64,000 nucleotides of DNA from Streptomyces spinosus. GTDB taxonomy: Bacteria; Actinomycetota; Actinomycetes; Streptomycetales; Streptomycetaceae. Below, piece after piece: positions 1 to 6,128 of this stretch (position 1 is its first letter; each line of letters starts with the position of its first letter). The stretch lies in the NCBI RefSeq assembly GCF_020400655.1, contig NZ_JAINRC010000001.1, positions 806,001 through 870,000 of the forward strand. Direction: 5' to 3'. A program made the translations under genes and the position numbers. The notes under the pieces are model-generated. The model made no database searches, was not told where the DNA came from, and worked only from the letters and a program-made list of their open reading frames with translations.

Positions 1-136
1 ACGGCGGTTCCGGGCCCGTGCCCGACACGCCGGGCAACTCGGCAAGGTTGTGGCAGGCTGCACCCGGGCAGGCCACACTCGACTAGCGGAAGCAGCGACG
101 CACGTGACGTCGGCAGGCACCACCCGGGAGGTCCCC

Positions 137-1177
137 ATGCCCGAACTGCGTGTCGTGGCCGTCTCGAATGACGGCACACGGCTGGTGCTGAAGGCTGCCG
201 ACTCTACGGAGTACACGCTTCCGATCGACGAGCGGCTGCGCGCCGCCGTCCGCGGCGACCGGCCACGCCTCGGCCAGATCGAGATCGAGGTCGAGAGCCA
301 TCTGCGCCCGCGCGACATCCAGGCGCGGATACGGGCCGGTGCCACGGCGGAAGAGGTCGCGCAGCTCGCCGGCATCCCCGTCGACCGGGTACGGCGCTTC
401 GAGGGTCCGGTGCTGGCCGAGCGCGCCTTCATGGCCGAGCGGGCCCGCAAGACCCCGGTCCGCCGCCCCGGCGAGAACTCCGGCCCGCTGCTCGGCGAGG
501 CCGTACAGGAGCGGCTGTTGCTGCGCGGTGCCGAGAAGGACACCGTGCAGTGGGACTCCTGGCGCCGCGACGACGGCACCTGGGAGGTGCTCCTCGTCTA
601 CCGGGTCGCGGGTGAACCGCACTCGGCGAGCTGGACGTACGACCCGCCCCGGCGGCTCGTCCAGGCCGTGGACGACGAGGCGCGCTCACTGATCGGCGAG
701 TCCGACGACCTCGCCGTGCCGGAGCCGAGCTTCCCGTTCGTCCCGAGGATCGCCCGGCTGCCCCGCGAGCGCACCATGGACCGTGCTCTCGAACGGAGCG
801 ACCGGGAGCGGCCCAGCCTGCCCGCGCAGGCGTCGGAGCCCGCCGAGGAGAGCACGGGCGAACGCGACTCGCTGACCAGCCTGCTGGAGGCCGTGCCGAG
901 CTTCCGGGGGGACCTGGTCGTCCCGGAACTCCCGTCGGAGCCCTCGGAGGACACCGAGGAGGAGCCCGCCGCCGAGGAGCCGCCGGCACCCGCCGCGTCC
1001 GCCGGCTCCGCCTACGCGGACGTCCTGATGCCGCGCTCCGTCGGCAGCCACCGCGACCGGCTCATCGGCGCGACCGACCGCCAGGCCGAGGCCGACGGCG
1101 TCCGCCCCGGCCGCCGCGCCGCCGTGCCGAGCTGGGACGAGATCGTGTTTGGCACGCGCCGCAAGAAGCAGGAGTAG
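137..1177 (+). CDS. sepH: SepH, FtsZ-interacting cell division protein
   Basis: A 346-residue cytosolic protein. The N-terminal part (about residues 1-115) matches the DUF3071/SepH domain: a beta-rich segment, then a helix-turn-helix-like stretch (IQARIRAGATAEEVAQLAGI) ending near VDRVRRFEGP. The remainder is acidic and low-complexity, followed by a basic C-terminal tail. In Streptomyces, SepH binds FtsZ and promotes sporulation septation; that role is family knowledge. The ATG at 137 follows GGGAGGTC at a good distance and gives the conserved start MPELRVVAVS. The frame is open further upstream, but that extension looks non-coding. It is monocistronic and converges on the sulfurtransferase gene across a strong terminator. 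Confidence 0.93.
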   Translation: MPELRVVAVSNDGTRLVLKAADSTEYTLPIDERLRAAVRGDRPRLGQIEIEVESHLRPRDIQARIRAGATAEEVAQLAGIPVDRVRRFEGPVLAERAFMAERARKTPVRRPGENSGPLLGEAVQERLLLRGAEKDTVQWDSWRRDDGTWEVLLVYRVAGEPHSASWTYDPPRRLVQAVDDEARSLIGESDDLAVPEPSFPFVPRIARLPRERTMDRALERSDRERPSLPAQASEPAEESTGERDSLTSLLEAVPSFRGDLVVPELPSEPSEDTEEEPAAEEPPAPAASAGSAYADVLMPRSVGSHRDRLIGATDRQAEADGVRPGRRAAVPSWDEIVFGTRRKKQE

Positions 1178-1187
1178 GACTGCCGTA

Positions 1188-1229
1188 CCGGTGAGAGGGG
1201 GCACGCGCGCGCGTGCCCCCTCTCACCGG
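1188..1229. terminator. perfect 42-bp palindromic bidirectional terminator
   Basis: Two 21-base halves are exact reverse complements (CCGGTGAGAGGGGGCACGCG then its complement), with no spacer. It lies 10 bp after the sepH stop and 8 bp from the stop of the convergent sulfurtransferase gene, so it can terminate both. There is no long T-tract, as is common in Streptomyces. Confidence 0.9.
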
Positions 1230-1237
1230 CTGTCCGG

Positions 1238-2086
1238 TTACTGCGGGTCCGCGCCCACCGCCACCGGCCGGGACGGGTCCGCGGACCACTCGGACCAGGA
1301 ACCGACGTACAGGGCCGCCGGAATGCCCGCCACTGCCAGCGCGAGGACCTCATGGGCGGCGGAGACGCCCGAACCGCAGTACACGCCCACCTCGGTGTCC
1401 TCGGACACCCCCAGGGCCTTGAAGCGGTCCCTCAGCTCCGCCGCGGGCAGGAAACGGCCGTCCGGGCCCACGTTCTCCGCCGTCGGCGCCGACACCGCGC
1501 CCGGAATGTGCCCGCCGACCCGGTCGATCGGCTCCACCTCGCCGCGGTACCGCTCCCCCGCGCGGGCGTCCAGCAGCACACCCGTGCGGGCGAGGGCCGC
1601 GGCCCCGTCCGCGTCCAGCAGCCCCGGCGCGCCCGGCACCGGCTCGAAGTCGCCCTCGGCCGGGGCAGGCACCGCGGTGGACAGCTCGCCCTCCCAGGAC
1701 GGCAACCCTCCGTCGAGGACCCGCACGTCCGGGTGACCCGTCCAGCGCAGCAGCCACCACGCGCGCGCGGCGGCCCAGCCCTGTCCGCCGTCGTACACCA
1801 CGACCGGCCGGCGCGCCGACACGCCCGCGCGACGCATCGCGGCACCGAACTCCGCCAGATCGGGCAGCGGGTGCCGGCCGTGCGCGCCGGGCGCGGCGGC
1901 CAGCTCACGGTCCAGGTCGACGAAGACCGCGCCGGGGAGGTGACCGGCCGCGTACTCGGCCCGCCCGTCGAAGGGCGGCGCGCCCGCCTTCGCCGTGCTC
2001 AGCTGCCAGCGCACGTCCAGCAGCACCGGCGGGTCGCCGGCGGTCAGCTCGTGTGCGAGTTCGGATGCGGTGATGATGGCTGTCAT
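1238..2086 (-). CDS. two-domain sulfurtransferase (rhodanese / 3-mercaptopyruvate type)
   Basis: A 282-residue protein with two rhodanese folds. The N-terminal inactive domain begins near LLDVRWQLS. The C-terminal catalytic domain carries the cysteine loop YCGSGVSA near residue 240. A CGSGV-type loop is typical of 3-mercaptopyruvate sulfurtransferases rather than thiosulfate rhodaneses (CRKGV), so sulfur transfer from mercaptopyruvate to cyanide or thiol acceptors is the likely activity. The ATG at 2086 (MTAIITASEL) is preferred over the ATG at 2095, because AAGGA overlaps the upstream ATG and sits about 8 bases before the downstream one. It appears to be transcribed alone. Confidence 0.9.
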   Translation of the reverse strand: MTAIITASELAHELTAGDPPVLLDVRWQLSTAKAGAPPFDGRAEYAAGHLPGAVFVDLDRELAAAPGAHGRHPLPDLAEFGAAMRRAGVSARRPVVVYDGGQGWAAARAWWLLRWTGHPDVRVLDGGLPSWEGELSTAVPAPAEGDFEPVPGAPGLLDADGAAALARTGVLLDARAGERYRGEVEPIDRVGGHIPGAVSAPTAENVGPDGRFLPAAELRDRFKALGVSEDTEVGVYCGSGVSAAHEVLALAVAGIPAALYVGSWSEWSADPSRPVAVGADPQ

Positions 2087-2160
2087 GGCGTCCATCCTTA
2101 CGCCAGGGGTGGCCGCGGCGTCCAGGTCCCGCTACTCTGCTCGGCCGGACAGGCTCGATC

Positions 2161-2190
2161 ACAGCACGTAGGTGGTCGAGCACGTGCTGT
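2161..2190. promoter_or_regulatory. inverted repeat in the divergent sulfurtransferase/VOC intergenic region
   Basis: Arms ACAGCACGT and ACGTGCTGT (9 bp, exact) are separated by 12 bases. The 318-bp gap from 2087 to 2404 between divergent genes holds this repeat and no convincing ORF. It could be an operator or an RNA hairpin; no regulator is indicated. Confidence 0.4.
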
Positions 2191-2404
2191 ACCGCCGACG
2201 GACACCCGCCGGCCATCGTCAGGAAACGGCGAAAGACGGCAGATCGGGCATCCTCCCGGACGTACGGCCGAGCGGCGCGGTACGGCCCCGCGGCACCCCG
2301 GAGGATGCGGGCACCGGCACGGGCGTACGCGCCACCAGCGCGGACACCCTTCCGGGGAGCGGAAGCGACACGGCCACCACGAGGGGCCGGGGAGAGAGTG
2401 ATCG

Positions 2405-3196
2405 ATGACCGAGGCACGGGAGCCGGCCGGTCCGCACGCGCGGCGCGTGCCCGGCACACCCTGCTGGGTGAGCCTGATGGTGCACGCGCTGGACGCCACC
2501 GAGGAGTTCTACGGTGAGCTGTTCGGCTGGGAGTTCCTGCCGGGCCCGCAACAGCTCGGGCCCTATGTGCGGGCGCTGCTGGACGGGCGCGAGGTCGCCG
2601 GCATGGGTCAGTTGCCGCCGGACCGCCGGCTGCCGGTCGCCTGGACGCCGTACTTCGCCTCGGACGACGTGGACCGCACCGCGGACACCGTACGGCTGTG
2701 CGGCGGCACGCTGGCCGTCGGGCCGCTGGACGCGGCCGAGGCCGGACGGATGGCCATCGCCTCCGACCCCTCCGGGGCGGTGTTCGGGATCTGGCAGGGC
2801 TCCGTGCACCTCGGCACGCCGGTCACCGGCGTCCCCGGCACGCCCGTCTGGAACGAACTGGTCACCCTGGAGACGGAAAGCGTCGCCAAGTTCTACAGGA
2901 GCGTGTTCGGCTACGAGGAGGAGCCGGTGCTCTCCGCCGACTACGACTACCTGACCCTGCGCCTCGACGGCCGTCCGGTGGCGGGGCTGCACGGCGTGGG
3001 TCACCTGCTGCCCCGGGACCGCGGGCCGTACTGGCAGACGTACTTCGAGGTCGCCGACCTCGCCGAAACGCTACGGCAGGTCACCGGCCTCGGCGGCCGG
3101 ATCCTCCAGCCGGCCCACGACGGCCCGCACGGGCGGCTGGCGACGGTGGCGGACCCGGAGGGCGCCGAGTTCTCGGTGGTCCAGGAGCCGCGCTGA
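2405..3196 (+). CDS. VOC (glyoxalase/bleomycin-resistance fold) protein, two domains
   Basis: A 263-residue cytosolic protein made of two vicinal-oxygen-chelate modules: about residues 15-130 (PGTPCWVSLMVHALDATEEF, FYGELFGWEF) and 140-262 (GTPVWNELVTLE, FYRSVFGYE). This layout resembles mycobacterial CFP30B/27-kDa antigen proteins, whose substrate is not settled. Not all metal-ligand positions can be assigned from sequence alone, so enzymatic activity is uncertain. GGAGAG lies 9 bases before the ATG. It is divergent from the sulfurtransferase and convergent with the thymidine kinase operon. Confidence 0.87.
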   Translation: MTEAREPAGPHARRVPGTPCWVSLMVHALDATEEFYGELFGWEFLPGPQQLGPYVRALLDGREVAGMGQLPPDRRLPVAWTPYFASDDVDRTADTVRLCGGTLAVGPLDAAEAGRMAIASDPSGAVFGIWQGSVHLGTPVTGVPGTPVWNELVTLETESVAKFYRSVFGYEEEPVLSADYDYLTLRLDGRPVAGLHGVGHLLPRDRGPYWQTYFEVADLAETLRQVTGLGGRILQPAHDGPHGRLATVADPEGAEFSVVQEPR

Positions 3197-3197
3197 G

Positions 3198-3256
3198 CAG
3201 GGGGTTCCGGAGGACGGGACGGGCAGTCAGGGGGTTCCGGAGGACGGCACGGGCAG
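3198..3256. repeat. 30-bp tandem duplication spanning the thymidine kinase stop codon
   Basis: Two 29-base copies (3198-3226 and 3228-3256) differ by one base and have a period of 30. On the minus strand each encodes LPVPSSGTP. The coding copy ends with TGA; the downstream copy has TGC at the same place. This looks like an in-frame duplication of the gene end, or its decay. Confidence 0.8.
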
Positions 3257-3886
3257 CACGTCCGGGGACAGGGCCGCCGCGCGGGCCGTCGCCGCGGTCA
3301 TCCGGCGCCGGTGGTGGCGCCGGCACAGCACCTCGTAGCCGACCTGGCCCGCCGACTGGTTGACGTCCCCGACGACCACCTGGGCGCCCTCGACCACCAT
3401 CTCGCCGTCTATCGTGCGGGCGTTGTGCGTGGCCCGGGCGCCGCACCAGCACAACGCCTCCACCTGGAGCACCTCGATCCGGTCGGCCAGCTCCACGAGC
3501 CGCTGGGAGCCGGGGAACAGCTTGGAGCGGAAGTCGGTGGTGATGCCGAAGGCGAACACGTCCAGGCCGAGATCGTCGACCACGCGCGCGAGCTGGTCGA
3601 TCTGCTCGGGGGCGAGGAACTGCGCCTCGTCCGCGATCACGTAGTCGGCCCGGCCGCCCCGCGAGAGGTGGTCCACCAGATAGGCGTACAGGTCCTGGCG
3701 GTCCTCGACCTCCACCGCGTCGGTGACCAGGCCCAGCCGGGAGGACAGCTTGCCCTCCCCGGCCCGGTCGTCCCGGGTGAAGATCATGCCGGCCAGGCCG
3801 CGCGCGGAGCGGTTGTGCTCGATCTGCAGAGCCAGCGTCGACTTCCCGCAGTCCATCGTTCCGGAGAAGAACACCAGCTCGGGCAT
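3227..3886 (-). CDS. tdk: thymidine kinase (type II)
   Basis: A 219-residue enzyme that phosphorylates thymidine to dTMP with ATP in the salvage pathway. The P-loop GTMDCGKS is at residues 9-16. The DEAQF motif with the catalytic Glu is near 88. A tetrameric-TK zinc ribbon is visible (CWCG around 147 and CRRHH near the end). The ATG at 3886 follows AGGTGCTCAACTCCTC, with a modest ribosome-binding site. It is the last gene of a minus-strand operon with the phosphodiesterase-like gene 52 bp upstream and DUF5998. The C-terminal tail LPVPSSGTP is duplicated just beyond the stop codon. Confidence 0.93.
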   Translation of the reverse strand: MPELVFFSGTMDCGKSTLALQIEHNRSARGLAGMIFTRDDRAGEGKLSSRLGLVTDAVEVEDRQDLYAYLVDHLSRGGRADYVIADEAQFLAPEQIDQLARVVDDLGLDVFAFGITTDFRSKLFPGSQRLVELADRIEVLQVEALCWCGARATHNARTIDGEMVVEGAQVVVGDVNQSAGQVGYEVLCRRHHRRRMTAATARAAALSPDVLPVPSSGTP

Positions 3887-3938
3887 GAGGAGTTGAGCAC
3901 CTTTCGGCGAGTCGCGGAAGACGGGGGCGGGGGACGGT

Positions 3939-5135
3939 TCAGGAGCGTACTTCGAGCAGCGGGACCAGCTGCTCGGCAGGGGTCATCGAGCCGTGGTTGC
4001 CGACCAGCGCCGACTCCTTGGGCTCCCGTTCGGACGCGATGATCAGGACGTCGTCGTGCGCGGCGGCGACCACATCCCCGATCCGCGGGTACACGCGCTC
4101 GTCGCACTCGCCGGGCGGCCCGAACCAGCCCGCCGCGATGGCCTCGTCCCTGGAGGCCACCCAGAACTGCTCCCCCAGCACCTCGCGCCACACCGTCAGC
4201 ACGTCGTTCTCGGCGCCCGGCACCGCGTACACGTGCCGGGCCCGGCCCTCGCCGCCCAGCAGGGCGACCCCGGCACGCAGTTCCCAGTCCTCGTCGAAGT
4301 CGATGCGGTGCCGCTCGTCGAACGGGATGTCGACCATGCCGTGGTCGGCGGTGACGTAGAGGGCGCTGCGCGGCGGCAGTTGCTCCGCGAGGCGCTGGAC
4401 GAGCCGGTCGACGTACATCAGCTGGCCGCGCCAGGTGTCGGAGGCGATGCCGTAGCGGTGTCCGGAGCCGTCCAGTTCGGCGTAGTACGTGTACACCAGC
4501 GCGCGGTCCGCGGCGGCCAGTTGCCCGGCCGCGAGGTCCATGCGCTCCTCGCCGGTGAGCCGTCCATGGAAGCTGCCGCCGCTGAGCGCCACCTTGGTGA
4601 GGGGGGTGTGCTGGAAGGCGGGCGAGGACACCTGGGCGGCGTGCACCCCGGCCTGGTGGGCGAGCTCGAAGACGGTGGGGTACGGCTGCCAGGGGCGCGG
4701 TTCGGTGTACGGCTGCCAGCGGAGCTGGTTCATCAGCGCGCCGGTGTCCGGGTTGCGCACGGCGTAGCCGGGCAGGCCGTGGGCGCCGGGCGGCAGGCCG
4801 GTGCCGACGGAGGCGAGGGAGGTCGCGGTGGTCGCCGGGTAGCCGGCGGTGAGCGGGCGGCCGGTGCCGCCGCGTGAGCTGCCGAGCAGGGAGGTCAGGA
4901 ACGGGGCCTCGTCCGGGTGGGCCTTCAGCTGCTCCCAGCCGAGGCCGTCGACCAGGAAGACGCAGACCCGGTCGGCGGGGGTCAGTTCCCCGATCGTGGC
5001 GGTCAGCCCGGGCACGCCCATGCCGGCGGCCAGGGTGGGCAGCAGGTCGGCGAGGGAGCCGCTGCCGTACTCCGGCAGCGGCGCGGTGTCGAGGGCGAGG
5101 GGTTCCGGGTGGTCCCAGGCGGAGAGCTGGGACAT
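3939..5135 (-). CDS. alkaline-phosphatase-superfamily nucleotide pyrophosphatase/phosphodiesterase
   Basis: A 398-residue protein. Metal-binding and nucleophile motifs are visible: VFLVDGLGW near residue 60 (Asp ligand), TTATSLASVGTGLPPGAHG near 105 (Thr nucleophile), and a C-terminal metal site at TADHGMVDIPFDERH (Asp/His). These fit the type I phosphodiesterase/nucleotide pyrophosphatase branch. No signal peptide is obvious, so it probably acts in the cytosol on a phosphodiester of unknown identity. Its ATG overlaps the stop of DUF5998 as TGATG, implying translational coupling. Confidence 0.85.
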   Translation of the reverse strand: MSQLSAWDHPEPLALDTAPLPEYGSGSLADLLPTLAAGMGVPGLTATIGELTPADRVCVFLVDGLGWEQLKAHPDEAPFLTSLLGSSRGGTGRPLTAGYPATTATSLASVGTGLPPGAHGLPGYAVRNPDTGALMNQLRWQPYTEPRPWQPYPTVFELAHQAGVHAAQVSSPAFQHTPLTKVALSGGSFHGRLTGEERMDLAAGQLAAADRALVYTYYAELDGSGHRYGIASDTWRGQLMYVDRLVQRLAEQLPPRSALYVTADHGMVDIPFDERHRIDFDEDWELRAGVALLGGEGRARHVYAVPGAENDVLTVWREVLGEQFWVASRDEAIAAGWFGPPGECDERVYPRIGDVVAAAHDDVLIIASEREPKESALVGNHGSMTPAEQLVPLLEVRS

Positions 5136-5722
5136 CAGCGCGTGACGTCCGCGGTCGCCTCCGAGATGGCCTGCGCGAAGGCGAGCGCCTGGCGCACCGT
5201 CTCCGGGCCGTCCCCGGCCTCGCTGACGCGCAGGCTGAGGTCGTCCGCCGTGGAGCTGCCCGTGTAGCCGTGGTCGGCGTCGCAGTTGGGGTCGCCGCAG
5301 GCGGCGGGCTCCAGGTCGATGCGGCTGACCGCGCCCCAGCCGATGGTCAGCACGACCTCGCGGGGCAGGGTGCCCGGCGTGTACTGCTCGGGGTTCGCGA
5401 CGACCCGGCTGACCACGACCGAGGAGATCCGGTCGAGCTTCACGGACTCGGTGGAGGTGGTGGCGTACGGCGTCGGGGACGTGCTGTCGGCGGCCTGCTC
5501 GTCGGTGTGGCTGACGATGAAGCGGTTGCCGGTCAGGACCAGCACGGTGACGTGCCGGCGCACCTCGTTCTGGTCGAACGTGGTCTCCTGGTGGACCAGG
5601 TACGACCGGATGGGCTCGCCGCCCACAGCGGCCTCCACCGCCTCGGCCACGAGGGCCGGGTAGTAGCCGCTGCGCTCGATCGCCGCGCGCAGCCCCTGGG
5701 TCGTCGTACTGGTCTTGGCCAT
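5135..5722 (-). CDS. DUF5998 family protein
   Basis: A 195-residue soluble protein of unknown function, conserved in actinomycetes. It has a Thr/Ser-rich start (MAKTSTTTQGLRAAIERSGY), a hydrophobic central beta-rich region (VTVLVLTGNRFIVSHTDEQ), and a small Cys/His cluster CGDPNCDADH near residue 156 that could bind metal. The ATG at 5722 is preferred over one at 5731, because TTAGGA overlaps the upstream ATG and is correctly spaced for the second. It is the first gene of the operon with the phosphodiesterase and tdk. Confidence 0.85.
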   Translation of the reverse strand: MAKTSTTTQGLRAAIERSGYYPALVAEAVEAAVGGEPIRSYLVHQETTFDQNEVRRHVTVLVLTGNRFIVSHTDEQAADSTSPTPYATTSTESVKLDRISSVVVSRVVANPEQYTPGTLPREVVLTIGWGAVSRIDLEPAACGDPNCDADHGYTGSSTADDLSLRVSEAGDGPETVRQALAFAQAISEATADVTR

Positions 5723-5780
5723 GGCGTCCATCCTAATCCGTGGGCAAGGGGGGTCAGGGCCAGTCGCGCGGACCGGTGGC

Positions 5781-5823
5781 GGCCCCTGCGTCCGCGCGCG
5801 GGGGCCTCGGCACGAGCCCCGGC
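5781..5823. repeat. 43-bp direct repeat, copy 1
   Basis: An exact copy lies at 6004-6046. Each copy opens with GGCCCC and has GGGGGCC about 13 bases later, so each can fold into a hairpin. Together they lie in the 406-bp gene-free interval 5723-6128 between the acetyltransferase stop and the DUF5998 start, where terminators and a promoter are expected. No ORF was convincing there. Confidence 0.85.
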
Positions 5824-6003
5824 GCTCCGCCGGCCACCGGGCAGGACACGCCCTCCCGGCCCCTGGCGTCCGCTTCGAACACGACGGTCAGGGGCGCGTC
5901 GACCCCAGGACGGCTCGCGACACGCGCCGTCACCTCGGGCGTCGGCGGACGGAAGACGGACCCCTGGGAGCGCGACGAGCAGGGGCCGCGCGGACGGGGG
6001 GAA

Positions 6004-6046
6004 GGCCCCTGCGTCCGCGCGCGGGGGCCTCGGCACGAGCCCCGGC
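6004..6046. repeat. 43-bp direct repeat, copy 2
   Basis: Identical to 5781-5823 over 43 bases, with 180 bp between the copies. It begins 83 bp downstream of the acetyltransferase stop, in the direction of transcription, so it may act as part of that gene's terminator. Confidence 0.85.
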
Positions 6047-6128
6047 CGCCGCCCTGGGTCGCGGGCGACGACCTTCCCGTCCCGGCGGCGGCTTCCGCGC
6101 GGCGGTCTCCATGTGACCCCCGCCCGGC

